Notes: generated by a model from the letters alone, not told the origin. A DNA stretch of 64,000 nucleotides from Achromobacter animicus (GCF_902859585.1 NZ_CADIJM010000016.1:31437-95436), one strand, 5' to 3'; counted from the first letter of the stretch, positions 7,789 to 16,664 are shown. Program-made: numbers and translations.

Positions 7789-8511
7789 TCAATCCGTATC
7801 CGCCGCGCCGTTCGTCAACCGCCAGTACGTTTCATGCACTGCCAATTCCAGGGCGGTGCTCTCCAACCCCTTGAGCTGCGACGCGTAGGCCTGGATGGCG
7901 CGCGCCTTGCTTGCCGCATCCACGGTCAGACGAACGGGCGTGGCCATGACGCCCCGCGCGAGCAGTTGCGACAGCCGGGCCTGCACGACGCCGGGCCGCT
8001 CGCAGTGCGGCACATCCTCGTAGCCGAACCAGGCAACGCCGGGCAACGCGGCGCGGATCATGAGGGCGGCGTCGCTGACGCGCTCGTGGTCGCAATGGAA
8101 AACGCCCAGCGGCATCGCCACGCTCGCGGGCGCCAAGCTCGCCAGCAGGTGAAACAGGCGTTCGGTGATCTGCGGTCCATCCTGATCCGCCGTCGCGGTG
8201 TACTGACAGTCCAGAAAGCCGAGCTCCCGCCCCACTGCCCCCACGATGCCAAGCGCCTCCCTGTCTTCGGCCAGCCGGCACGTCATCGCGGCGTCCGCGC
8301 TGTCGAACCCGCATCGGCGGTCCCAGTCGGTCAGCGGATGCTGCGCGGGCGCCCGCGCGGTAAAAACCGTCACGACCGTGCTGCCCGGCCGCGCCGCTAA
8401 CAGGCCAGCGCAACTCAGGACGGCGTCATCCAGATGCGGGGAGATCACAACGAGGGGGGATGGCGGCAGCGACGGATCGTCAGCCGGGTTTGGCGCTTGC
8501 GCAAGGTCCAT
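7789..8511 (-). CDS. PIG-L family deacetylase
   Basis: This 240-residue protein belongs to the PIG-L/LmbE family of zinc-dependent N-acetylglucosaminyl deacetylases. Near residue 25 it has the metal-binding motif PHLDDAVLSCAG (PHxDD), and a later FHCDHERVSD segment supplies further histidine ligands. No signal peptide is present, so it acts in the cytoplasm. Family members deacetylate GlcNAc-inositol in small-thiol synthesis, glycolipid intermediates or antibiotics; the substrate here is unknown. It stands alone, divergent from the GGDEF-EAL gene, with the sensor kinase operon beyond its 3' side. The ATG at 8511 is the first in frame that keeps the motif at the usual distance from the N-terminus. 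Confidence 0.85.
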   Translation of the reverse strand: MDLAQAPNPADDPSLPPSPLVVISPHLDDAVLSCAGLLAARPGSTVVTVFTARAPAQHPLTDWDRRCGFDSADAAMTCRLAEDREALGIVGAVGRELGFLDCQYTATADQDGPQITERLFHLLASLAPASVAMPLGVFHCDHERVSDAALMIRAALPGVAWFGYEDVPHCERPGVVQARLSQLLARGVMATPVRLTVDAASKARAIQAYASQLKGLESTALELAVHETYWRLTNGAADTD

Positions 8512-8799
8512 CGGGTGATTTCGATCCGCGAGGGATCGCAGTGAATGGCAACCCCGTCATGCAGCAAGCGCCATGCCGGGCTGCATCCACACGCCCCCGG
8601 CGCCGCCAAACGCTCTCACCGCGCGGCGCAGGCACGCGAATTGCGGCGCCCGATGTCTGCCCGGCACCGGAATCGTCGACGACCGCGTCAGCGTGCGGAT
8701 CGATCACGTGCCTCTTCGAATCCTGCCGCGCCGGCACGCGGCCTCGAAGCGCATCTGATCCGTCTGTTGATCGCCCCAACAACACGGAGCTGTACCGGC

Positions 8800-11091
8800 A
8801 TGAGAATAAATGAAGGGCCGCTTCCCCGTTCCGCTGGCGGACTTCTCGTCCTGCTGCTGATCGCCTTTGTCGGTTTTCTGGCGGCAATGCTGTTCTCGCT
8901 GCACCTGTCCGTCGACAAAAGCGACGATATGGCGGCGATGCGCCAGAGCAAGGAGCTGCAGCAGGCAATCAGCAACACGCTGGACGACGTGGCGCAGGCG
9001 CAGGAAGCCGTCGCCATCTGGGACATGCTGGCCGATGAACTGGCCAAGCCCGCGCCCGACCAGGCCTGGCTCGACGACAACGTGGGGGCCTTTCTGCATC
9101 GGCTGTTCGAACAGGATCTGGTGTTCATCCTTGGCCCGGACAACACGGTGCGCTTCGGCAATGTCCACGGCGAACTGGTTCCCCCTGAACGCTACGCCGT
9201 GTACGAACCGGACCTGCGCCCGTTCATCGCGCTGACTCGCGGACAGGACACCCGGCCCAACAACGACCATGAGCGCCTGCCCGGCCAGCCTCCCTCCACC
9301 AATTCGTCGGTGCGCACGACGGCTGCCGCCGTGCATGCCACCGACCTCGCAACCATCGGGCAAAGGCCTGCGGTGGTGAGCGTGATGCGCGTCGCGCGCT
9401 TTCCGCCCAACCTCGATACCCCGGCGGTCGAGACGCCCAATCTGCTCGTGAGCGTCAGATTCGTCGACGGGGATTTCCTGCGCTCGTTCGCACGAGACAA
9501 CCTGATAGACGGGCTTCATTATCATCCCGTGCGCACGCGTCACGATGGAGTGCACGAGCGCGAAGAGCCCCTGCTGTCGTCCGATGGCGCGTTGCTCGGC
9601 TATCTGATGTGGCGGCCCGACCTGCCCGGCTCCGAACTTTGGCGCTCGATGCTGCCCGCCGTGGCCGCCATGCTCGCCAGCGCCTTCATCCTTGTCGCAT
9701 GGCTGGCGCTGCGCACCTATCGCCTGCTGCGCCAGCAACAGGCGCACCTGAGCGCACTACGGACGGCCCATGTCGAACTGAAGGCCAGCGAAGCGCACGC
9801 GCAGCATCTCGCCTTTCACGACGTGCTGACCGGACTGCCTAACCGCGCCTATTTCAATACCTGCGTGGACCAGGCGCTGGTCCGCCGCCGGCCCGATGCG
9901 TGCTGTGCGGTGCTGCTGCTGGACCTGGACCATTTCAAGCAGGTCAACGACACGTGGGGCCACGCCGCGGGCGACGCGCTCATCGAAGAGTTCGCAAGAC
10001 GGGTCAAGCTCATCCTCGGGCCGGACGATGCGGTCGCGCGGCTGGGCGGAGACGAGTTCGCCGTGCTGATGCAGAACGCGACCGAAGCTGGCGCGACCGA
10101 GCTGCTGCAACGCATCCTCGCGGAGGTGCGCGAGCCCTTCGACCTGCTGGGCGGCCGGGCCTTCGTGGGCGCCAGCATCGGCGCGTCGATGGCCCCGCGT
10201 GACGGCACGACGCGCAGCGAGCTGCTGCGCAAGGCCGACATCGCGCTGTATCGCGCGAAGGAGCTGGGCAGGAACCAGTACAGCTTCTTCGCCCCCGACA
10301 TGGACGACACGCTGAAGGCCAAGGCGGTGATCGAGGAAGACCTGCGCCGCGCGCTGGCTGACAGCGGCCAGCTCCAGGTCCATTTCCAGCCGCAGATCGA
10401 CAGCAGCACGCAACAGCTGGTGGGCGTGGAGGCGCTGGTGCGATGGAACCATCCGGGCAAGGGCCCGGTGTCGCCGCAGATCTTCGTGCCGGTGGCCGAG
10501 TCCACGGGGCTGATCGTGCCGCTGGGCGAATGGGTACTGAAGGAAGCCTGCCACGCCGCGTTGCAATGGCCGGGCCTGTCCATCGCCGTGAACCTGTCGC
10601 CCGTGCAGTTTCGCGGCCAAGGGTTCGCGGAGCGCGTCATCGACCTCGTGCAACGCGCGGGCGTGGACCCCGCGCAGATCGAACTGGAGGTCACTGAAGG
10701 CGTGTTCATTGAAGACGATGGCCGGGTGCAGAAAGCGATCGCCACACTGCGCGCCGCGGGATTCCGGATAGCGCTGGACGATTTTGGAACCGGCTATTCC
10801 AGCCTGAGCTACCTGCAGCGGTTCGCGGTCGACAAGATCAAGATCGACCGCAGCTTCGTGGCCAATATCGGCGAAGGCAGCGATTCGACCGCCATCGTGA
10901 ATGCGGTCGTGATGCTGGGACGGTCAATGGGACTGACGATCAACGCTGAAGGGGTCGAGACGCCTGCGCAGCGCGATTTTCTGCGCGCTGCGGGCTGCGA
11001 TGAATTGCAGGGCTTTTTGTTTTCGCGCGCGGTGCCGGAAGCAGAAATTACCGAGTACCTGCGTAAGGCGCGGTCTATAGCCGGCCGCTGA
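8800..11091 (+). CDS. Membrane GGDEF-EAL protein with CHASE4-like sensor
   Basis: This 763-residue protein is predicted to make and/or degrade cyclic di-GMP. It has a membrane segment near residues 12-33, then a periplasmic domain of about 250 residues with the AIWDML pattern typical of CHASE4. A second membrane segment lies near 285-308. The GGDEF domain follows, with intact RLGGDEF near residue 416. The EAL domain has EALVRW near 543 plus NLSPVQF, DDFGTGYSSL, KIDRSF and EGVET, all present. Both catalytic signatures are complete, so it could be bifunctional. I chose the ATG at 8800, with GGAG 10 nt upstream and the first membrane segment right after it; the open frame extends upstream but encodes Arg/Pro-rich sequence. 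No partner gene is adjacent. Confidence 0.92.
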   Translation: MRINEGPLPRSAGGLLVLLLIAFVGFLAAMLFSLHLSVDKSDDMAAMRQSKELQQAISNTLDDVAQAQEAVAIWDMLADELAKPAPDQAWLDDNVGAFLHRLFEQDLVFILGPDNTVRFGNVHGELVPPERYAVYEPDLRPFIALTRGQDTRPNNDHERLPGQPPSTNSSVRTTAAAVHATDLATIGQRPAVVSVMRVARFPPNLDTPAVETPNLLVSVRFVDGDFLRSFARDNLIDGLHYHPVRTRHDGVHEREEPLLSSDGALLGYLMWRPDLPGSELWRSMLPAVAAMLASAFILVAWLALRTYRLLRQQQAHLSALRTAHVELKASEAHAQHLAFHDVLTGLPNRAYFNTCVDQALVRRRPDACCAVLLLDLDHFKQVNDTWGHAAGDALIEEFARRVKLILGPDDAVARLGGDEFAVLMQNATEAGATELLQRILAEVREPFDLLGGRAFVGASIGASMAPRDGTTRSELLRKADIALYRAKELGRNQYSFFAPDMDDTLKAKAVIEEDLRRALADSGQLQVHFQPQIDSSTQQLVGVEALVRWNHPGKGPVSPQIFVPVAESTGLIVPLGEWVLKEACHAALQWPGLSIAVNLSPVQFRGQGFAERVIDLVQRAGVDPAQIELEVTEGVFIEDDGRVQKAIATLRAAGFRIALDDFGTGYSSLSYLQRFAVDKIKIDRSFVANIGEGSDSTAIVNAVVMLGRSMGLTINAEGVETPAQRDFLRAAGCDELQGFLFSRAVPEAEITEYLRKARSIAGR

Positions 11092-11120
11092 CCCTTGACG
11101 CCAAGGGCGCTTGGACCCAA

Positions 11121-11151
11121 ACGCAAAAACGCCGCTATGAATAGCGGCGTT
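11121..11151 (-). terminator. Rho-independent terminator of tRNA-Lys
   Basis: AACGCCGCTAT (11128-11138) and ATAGCGGCGTT (11141-11151) form a perfect 11-bp stem. On the minus strand it is followed by TTTTTGCG, so it ends transcription of the tRNA gene. On the plus strand it may also stop the GGDEF-EAL message. Confidence 0.8.
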
Positions 11152-11173
11152 AACAATGTCCTGCGAATTGGGG

Positions 11174-11249
11174 TGGTGGGTTGTGCGAGACTCGAACTCG
11201 CGACCAACGGATTAAAAGTCCGCTGCTCTACCGACTGAGCTAACAACCC
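11174..11249 (-). tRNA. tRNA-Lys (anticodon TTT)
   Basis: On the minus strand the 76-nt sequence starts GGGTTGTTAGCTCAG and ends with an encoded CCA. The acceptor arms GGGTTGT/ACAACCC pair. The anticodon loop is CTTTTAA with anticodon TTT (plus-strand 11214-11216), and the T-arm has the GTTCGAGTC loop. This tRNA carries mnm5s2U34 in bacteria, the modification completed by MnmC, which is also encoded in this window. The flanks show no integrase or duplicated 3' end, so there is no sign of use as an attachment site. Confidence 0.97.
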
Positions 11250-11353
11250 GACCGAAGCCCGAAATTATGGCGGATTTCGATGGGCTTGTCAAAAAATGAC
11301 AGCCGGTCGTGTTGCAGGCGCGGTCTGTCCGCATCCCGCCGCCACAACCCGCC

Positions 11354-11382
11354 AAAAAAACGGCCGCTCGCGGCGGCCGTCT
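11354..11382 (-). terminator. Terminator of the metNIQ operon
   Basis: ACGGCCGC (11360-11367) pairs with GCGGCCGT (11373-11380) around a 5-nt loop, and on the minus strand a run of T residues follows. It lies 26 nt after the metQ stop. Confidence 0.85.
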
Positions 11383-11405
11383 TCAGAACGCGTCCAGCTC
11401 CTGGA

Positions 11406-12203
11406 TTACCAGGCGGCCACCACGGCGCCCTTGAACTTGGTCTGGATGAATTCCTTCACAGCGGGGCTGTGATAGATCGAGACCAGCTTGGCGAACTCGG
11501 GACGGTCCTTGTCCTTTTCACGCACGACCAGCACGTTGGCGTACGGCGAATCGGGCGATTCCTGGGCGATAGCATCCTTGGTCGGGTTCAGGCCGGCTTC
11601 CAGCGCGAAGTTGGTGTTCACGGCCGAGGCGTCGGTGTCGTCCAGCGAACGCGGCAATTGGGCGGCGTCCAGTTCGATGAAGCGCAGCTTCTTGGGGTTT
11701 TCGACCACGTCGATCGGCGTGGCCTTCAGGCCCGCTTCCGGACGCAGCTTGATCAGACCATTGGCCTGCAGCAGCAGCAGCGCGCGGCCGCCGTTGGTCG
11801 GGTCGTTCGGCAGCGCGATGCGGGCGCCTTCCTTCAGTTCGGACAGCGACTTGATCTTCTTGCTGTAGATGCCGATCGGGAAGATCACGGTCTTGGCGAT
11901 GCTGACCAGCTTGTAGCCGCGATCAGCGTTGGCGTTGTCCAGGTAGGGCTGGTGCTGGTAGCTGTTCAGGTCCAGGTCGCCCGCGGCGAGCGCCACGTTG
12001 GGCTGCACGTAGTCCGAGAACTCGATGACCTGCAGGTTCAGGCCCTGCTTGGCGGCTTCGGCCTTGACCACATCAAAGATCTGGGCGTGCGGGCCGGCGG
12101 TGACGCCGACCTTCAGGGGCTTGTCCTGAGCCAGCGCGGGCTGGGCGAAAACGGCGGCGCCCAACGCGAACGCGGCCAGCGACTTCAAAACCTTGATGCT
12201 CAT
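11406..12203 (-). CDS. metQ: Methionine ABC transporter substrate-binding protein
   Basis: This 265-residue NlpA/MetQ-family protein binds D- or L-methionine in the periplasm and delivers it to MetNI. A signal peptide (residues 1 to about 25) ends in PALA before QDKPLKVGVTAGPHAQI, a typical mature MetQ start. Unlike E. coli MetQ there is no lipobox cysteine at the cleavage site, so the protein is probably free in the periplasm or held by an uncleaved signal anchor. I chose the ATG at 12203 because the signal peptide begins directly there; a start 13 codons earlier would precede it with MFFPTSVISG. It is the last gene of metN-metI-metQ and a strong terminator follows. Confidence 0.92.
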   Translation of the reverse strand: MSIKVLKSLAAFALGAAVFAQPALAQDKPLKVGVTAGPHAQIFDVVKAEAAKQGLNLQVIEFSDYVQPNVALAAGDLDLNSYQHQPYLDNANADRGYKLVSIAKTVIFPIGIYSKKIKSLSELKEGARIALPNDPTNGGRALLLLQANGLIKLRPEAGLKATPIDVVENPKKLRFIELDAAQLPRSLDDTDASAVNTNFALEAGLNPTKDAIAQESPDSPYANVLVVREKDKDRPEFAKLVSIYHSPAVKEFIQTKFKGAVVAAW

Positions 12204-12248
12204 GTTGCGATATCCCGATATGACGGAAGTAGGAAAAAACAAAGTGGA

Positions 12249-12902
12249 TCAGCGATGCGACATGCGGCGCACGAAGCGGTCGCCCAGGCTCTGGATGGCC
12301 TGCACCAGAACGATCAGCACGATCACGACCGCGGCCATGACGTCCGACTGGAAGCGCTGGTAGCCGTAGCGGATCGCCAGGTCGCCCAGCCCGCCGCCGC
12401 CGATGGCGCCGGCCATGGCCGAATAGCCGATCAGGCTGACAACGGTCACGATGGTGGCGGCGATGAGGCCCGGCAGGGCTTCGGGCAGCAGCACCTTCAT
12501 GATGATCTGCATGGGCGACGCACCCATCGCGCGCGCTGCGGTGACCAGACCCGGATCGACTTCGCGCATGGCGTTTTCGGCGATGCGGGCCATGAACGGA
12601 ATCGCGGCCACGGACAAGGGCACGATGGCGGCGGTGGTGCCGATGGAGGTCTGTGCCACCAGCCGCGTGAACGGGATGATCGCGACCATCAGGATCACGA
12701 ACGGCACGGAGCGGGTCGCGTTGATGATGGCGCCCAGCACGTGGTTCACGGGCTGGTTTTCAAGCATGTTGCCGCGCGCGGTCACCGTCAGCGTCACGCC
12801 GAGCGGAATGCCGATGATCACCGCGATGGCGCTGGCCACGCCCACCATCAGCAGGGTGTCAAGCAGCGACGTAATAAGCAGGTCGATCAGTTGCGGACTC
12901 AT
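12249..12902 (-). CDS. metI: Methionine ABC transporter permease
   Basis: This 217-residue inner-membrane permease of the MetI family has about five membrane segments and the EAA-loop region LPEALPGLIAATIV near residues 135-148 that docks on MetN. It forms the translocation path of the MetNIQ methionine importer. Its start lies 44 nt inside the 3' end of metN, so the two genes overlap and are surely co-translated. metQ starts 45 nt after its stop. Confidence 0.95.
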   Translation of the reverse strand: MSPQLIDLLITSLLDTLLMVGVASAIAVIIGIPLGVTLTVTARGNMLENQPVNHVLGAIINATRSVPFVILMVAIIPFTRLVAQTSIGTTAAIVPLSVAAIPFMARIAENAMREVDPGLVTAARAMGASPMQIIMKVLLPEALPGLIAATIVTVVSLIGYSAMAGAIGGGGLGDLAIRYGYQRFQSDVMAAVVIVLIVLVQAIQSLGDRFVRRMSHR

Positions 12903-13947
12903 GAGCTATTTCTTCAACGGTAATGTCACGGGCGTTCAGGGCGGCGATGCCGTCCTTGAGCGCGGCGGGCGCGCCTTGGGCCAGCACGAACATCGTGCCC
13001 ACGGCCACGCCCTGGATGTCTTCGACGCGCGCCTGCACCAGGCCCACGTCCAGCGCGAACTGCCGGGTCAGGTCGGACAGGAAGGCGCCCGATGCGTCGG
13101 TGCCGGTCAGCGACAGGCGCAGCAGACGCACGGCCTGGCCGGGCTTGGCGGCGGTAAGCGCGCGGATGCGTTCCTGGACGGCGGCCAGCGTGGCGTCGGT
13201 CAGTTCCGACGCGGTGGCGGCCGACACCATGTTGCGCGTCACGTCGTGGCGCGGCTGGGCGAACACTTCACGCGTGCTGCCGACTTCCACCACCTCGCCC
13301 TGCGACAGCACGGCGACGCGGTCGCAGACCTCGCGCACGACTTCCATCTGGTGCGTGATCATGACCACGGTCACGCCGGTCTTGCGGTTGATGTCGCGCA
13401 GCAGCGCCAGGATGTTGTGCGTGGTTTCCGGGTCCAGCGCGGACGTGGCTTCGTCGCTCAGCAGGACGTCCGGATTGTTGGCCAGCGCCCGGGCAATGCC
13501 GACACGCTGCTTCTGGCCGCCGCTGATCTGGCTGGGGTAACGGTCGCGCAGATGCTCCAGGCCTACCAGCGCCAGCAGGCGCTCGACGCGCGCCGGAATC
13601 TCGGCCTTGGCCACGCCCGCGATTTCCAGCGGCAGGGCCACGTTGCCGTACACCGTGCGGCGCGACAGCAGGTTGAAGCCCTGGAACACCATGCCGATGC
13701 GGCGGCGCTGTTCACGAAGCTGCGCTTCGTTGAGGCCCGTCAGGGCCTGGCCGCCGATGGAGATGTTGCCTTGGTTGGGACGTTCCAGCAGGTTGATGCA
13801 CTGGACCAGCGTGCTTTTACCGGCCCCGCTGGGACCGATGATGCCGAAGACCTCGCCCTGCTCGATGTGCAGGTTGATGCCGCGCAGCGCCTGGAATTCT
13901 CCGTGCGGCGTGGCATAGGTCTTGGATAGGTTCTCGATGTGAATCAT
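12859..13947 (-). CDS. metN: Methionine ABC transporter ATP-binding protein
   Basis: This 362-residue ATPase energises methionine import. It has Walker A GPSGAGKST near residue 39, the signature ISGGQKQRVGIARAL near 142 and Walker B VLLSDEATSALD near 163. A C-terminal NIL/ACT-like domain (about residues 265-345) in this family binds methionine and inhibits transport when internal levels are high. It is the first gene of the operon. The upstream region has an AT-rich stretch and a dyad at 13968-13984 but no SAM riboswitch that I can recognise. Confidence 0.95.
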   Translation of the reverse strand: MIHIENLSKTYATPHGEFQALRGINLHIEQGEVFGIIGPSGAGKSTLVQCINLLERPNQGNISIGGQALTGLNEAQLREQRRRIGMVFQGFNLLSRRTVYGNVALPLEIAGVAKAEIPARVERLLALVGLEHLRDRYPSQISGGQKQRVGIARALANNPDVLLSDEATSALDPETTHNILALLRDINRKTGVTVVMITHQMEVVREVCDRVAVLSQGEVVEVGSTREVFAQPRHDVTRNMVSAATASELTDATLAAVQERIRALTAAKPGQAVRLLRLSLTGTDASGAFLSDLTRQFALDVGLVQARVEDIQGVAVGTMFVLAQGAPAALKDGIAALNARDITVEEIAHESATDRPAYYVAA

Positions 13948-13967
13948 GGCAAGCGATTTTGTATCTT

Positions 13968-13984
13968 TTCTCTTCTAAAGAGAA
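13968..13984. promoter_or_regulatory. Dyad upstream of metN, candidate operator
   Basis: TTCTCTT (13968-13974) and AAGAGAA (13978-13984) are perfect 7-bp arms around CTA, beginning 20 nt upstream of the metN start. The position suits a repressor site or a 5'-UTR hairpin next to the ribosome-binding region. The factor is unknown. Confidence 0.35.
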
Positions 13985-14087
13985 CGACCGTTTTTTCCAT
14001 TTTTAATAACTACAAGTAATATGAGTTGCCGACGCGGCCCCGCTGCGCTTCTCAAAGAAGGCGCAAGTGCCCCGACAACGGCGATCC

Positions 14088-14138
14088 GGCAAAGACACAA
14101 AGGGCAGCCGGGAAGGAAAGCCTTCCTGACTGCCCTTT
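14088..14138 (-). terminator. Terminator of the GH31-like gene
   Basis: AAAGGGCAG (14099-14107) pairs with CTGCCCTTT (14130-14138), with an inner GGAAGG/CCTTCC stem. On the minus strand TTTGTGTCTTTG follows. It lies 33 nt after the stop of the GH31-like gene; on the plus strand it also has a T-run. Confidence 0.75.
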
Positions 14139-14170
14139 TTATTGGTGGCCGACAGGCGGCCGATCCGGGT

Positions 14171-16396
14171 TCAGCGAGCGCGCGAAATGCGGACTTCCGC
14201 GCCGCGGCGCTTCACTTCCAGGCCTTCGGACGGCGAAATCCGCAGCCCTTCCAGCCCCTTGATGTAGCTCGAGCCCTGCATCTGCATCACGCGGATCTTG
14301 TTGCGCATGACGACCGGGTTATGCACCGGCATGCCGAACATCCAGACCTCGTCCAGGATACGGGCCGAGTTGAACTCGCCCGTATGCTGCGCGGCCGGTC
14401 CGAGACAGAGCATGTGACCTTCGCGGCCAAACACCGGGAACTGGCCCAGCTCGCAATCGATGGTCCAGGTGGTGCCGCCTTCGTAGCGATGGCCGGTGTT
14501 CAGATCCCACCACGCCTCGCCCTTGGGCAGGTAGACGCGCACCTGATTGCCCGGTTCGGTGACCGGCGCCACCAGCAGGGCCGGACCCAGCAGGTATTGC
14601 AGATCCCATTCGTGGGCGTGCGGATCGTTCGGGAACGACAGCGCCATGGAGCGCTGCACCGGCAGGCCGGTACGGGCCGAGTCCTCGATGGCGCCCAGCA
14701 CATAGGGCACCAGGCGGTAGCGCCACTGCATCCAGGTCTTGGCGTGGGAAAGGGTTTCGTCGCCGAAATCCCAGGGCATCAGCCCTTCCACGCCTTGGAA
14801 CGAGAAATTGGCCGAGAACACGCCGGCGGTCAGCCAGCGCAGGTAAAGCTCGGACGTCATGCCCGAACGATCGCGCGCGGCTGAACCGATGTTGTGCACC
14901 TGGACGGGCACGCCGCTCGAACCGATCGACAGGGACGTGCGCAGCGTGTGGCGCAGGCCTTCCCAGGTGTTGTCGACCTGGGGACCCACCTGCCACGGCA
15001 GGCGCTGGGCCGCCGGGAATAGGTCGGCGCTGGGCACCACGCCTTCGGGCGGCACCTTCAGTCCGGCCACCGCGTCGAACAGCGCGCGGCGCACCAGCAA
15101 GGGGTACATGGAGCGCAAGGCCGGGCCGGTCTCACCGTTGCGGGCGGTCACGCCATCGGGGATGGCGATCTGCGCGTCGCAAGCGGGCGCGTCCAGGCCG
15201 TCTTCCACCAGTTGGCGGTGACGCTCGACCCACAGGTTGTAGATGTCGCGGTAGGTCAGGTCCAGCAGGCCGTAGGGCTGGCCGGACGTGGCGGCGTTGC
15301 CGTCGAACACCTGGGCGGCGCCGTCGTCCTTGGTCAGCAGCCAGCCGCGGTCTTCCAGCTCTTCAAAGAGCGGACTGGTCTTGATGACGCCCGGAAAGCC
15401 GGAGGCCGCCACATGCACGTTGTGCTTGTGAAAGAGCGCCAGCATCTGCTTGGCGTCGGGAAAGCGCTGGGCGTCCCATTCGAAAACCGTTTTGTCCGCC
15501 TGAAAGCCCCACGCGATCGGCTGGGCCAGCGTCACGGCATCGACGGGAATCTGGTTTTCGCGCATGCGCGCCACCAGGGCGACCGTCTGCGTCGGCATTT
15601 CGCCGGCGGCCTGCTGCAGCCACGCGCCCATTGCCCACAGGACGGGCTGGCCGGCGCGGCCGGTCAGCGCGGTGTATTGATTCAGGATTTCGGCGGGTTC
15701 GCCGGCAAAGAGGAACAGGTCCAGCACGGCGTCGTCGACGGTCAGCACATAGGCCGAATCCGCGGGCGCGACGCCCACCGAATGTTCCACGCGGCGCATC
15801 GTGTTGGCGTAGACGCCCCAACCGCGCGGGCTCCATGCCAACGGCAGCGCACGATGCTCGGGGTCGTCGGAGACCACCGATTCCTCGCGGCGGTTCAGAT
15901 CCCCGGGCGTTTCGCCCAGGCCGAACACCCGCTCATCGGCGGCCAGCGTGAAACCGGCCGTCCAGACAGCGTCATCGGCCTGGTCCAGCGCGTTGTACCC
16001 GAATGCGGGCGTATGCGCGGAAACCTCGGATTCGAAGACGCGGTCTTCGTTGCGGTACAGGGCGACGCGCACAGGGTTGGTCTGAATCTCCAGGGCGACG
16101 TCGCCCTGTGTGATTCGCCAGCCGTCCCCGCTTTCGCGGGGCGCGATGGTAGCTTCGCCCACCGCCTCCTGGCGCGCGAGCAGCATTTCGGCCACGGCGC
16201 GCACGCGCGCGCCGGGCTTGTCATCATTGAAGTGGTTCGCCTCGCCGCAGCGCAGGCGAAAAACTCCAGGCGCATGCGCCTCGACTACCAGGTGCAACCC
16301 ATCGCCCGCGTCGAAATCGATGCGACTGGGGCGGGACGTCAACAGCTCGACATTATCGAGCTGGGTAGTATGGGCAAAGTCGAACTTGGGCGGCAC
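14171..16396 (-). CDS. GH31-like glycoside hydrolase homologue with altered active site
   Basis: This 741-residue protein follows the GH31 fold in order. A beta-sandwich N-domain covers residues 1 to about 235, and a (beta/alpha)8 barrel about 250-570 contains VFEWDAQRFPDAKQML, SLSIGSSGVPVQVHNIGS and LMPWDFGDETLS. C-terminal beta-domains follow with LQYLLGPALLVAPV and VRVYLPKGEAWWDLNTG. Compared from memory with E. coli YicI, the nucleophile motif KTDFGE is replaced by ACDAQI: Asp407 remains but the Gly-Glu is lost. The acid/base HWGGD region is QVGPQ near 469-473, and the substrate Asp in HFDCFW is Gln near 292. It may be inactive, or may work on unusual substrates. No signal peptide is visible. 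No sugar transporter or regulator adjoins it; metNIQ lies downstream and mnmC upstream, all on the same strand. Confidence 0.8.
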   Translation of the reverse strand: MPPKFDFAHTTQLDNVELLTSRPSRIDFDAGDGLHLVVEAHAPGVFRLRCGEANHFNDDKPGARVRAVAEMLLARQEAVGEATIAPRESGDGWRITQGDVALEIQTNPVRVALYRNEDRVFESEVSAHTPAFGYNALDQADDAVWTAGFTLAADERVFGLGETPGDLNRREESVVSDDPEHRALPLAWSPRGWGVYANTMRRVEHSVGVAPADSAYVLTVDDAVLDLFLFAGEPAEILNQYTALTGRAGQPVLWAMGAWLQQAAGEMPTQTVALVARMRENQIPVDAVTLAQPIAWGFQADKTVFEWDAQRFPDAKQMLALFHKHNVHVAASGFPGVIKTSPLFEELEDRGWLLTKDDGAAQVFDGNAATSGQPYGLLDLTYRDIYNLWVERHRQLVEDGLDAPACDAQIAIPDGVTARNGETGPALRSMYPLLVRRALFDAVAGLKVPPEGVVPSADLFPAAQRLPWQVGPQVDNTWEGLRHTLRTSLSIGSSGVPVQVHNIGSAARDRSGMTSELYLRWLTAGVFSANFSFQGVEGLMPWDFGDETLSHAKTWMQWRYRLVPYVLGAIEDSARTGLPVQRSMALSFPNDPHAHEWDLQYLLGPALLVAPVTEPGNQVRVYLPKGEAWWDLNTGHRYEGGTTWTIDCELGQFPVFGREGHMLCLGPAAQHTGEFNSARILDEVWMFGMPVHNPVVMRNKIRVMQMQGSSYIKGLEGLRISPSEGLEVKRRGAEVRISRAR

Positions 16397-16664
16397 AGAG
16401 CATCCCCCGGCTTAAGCCAAAAACCATCAAAAGACGCTATTTTGACGGATTTGAGCTTTGAAATAAACTCGATCCCTCTTTTGGACGGTTAATTCATCCA
16501 AAAAAGGGGCATGAAGCCCTTGGCCTGCGCCAGGCGCGCAGACGCCGCCGAGTCGCCGAATTGCCGTCCCGAAAGGTCAATTGCGGCCTATTCGCGCCAA
16601 ATTCCGGCAATTCTTACAATTCTACGCCAGCCCGGCAAAGCCCCCGCCGCGCATTAAATTTTTT

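Noticed and set aside
11174-11249. tRNA-Lys as integration site of a mobile element
   Set aside because: No integrase, no repeated tRNA 3' end and no composition change nearby.
13948-14087. SAM riboswitch upstream of metNIQ
   Set aside because: I looked for the paired-stem layout of known SAM riboswitch classes and saw only one simple 7-bp dyad.
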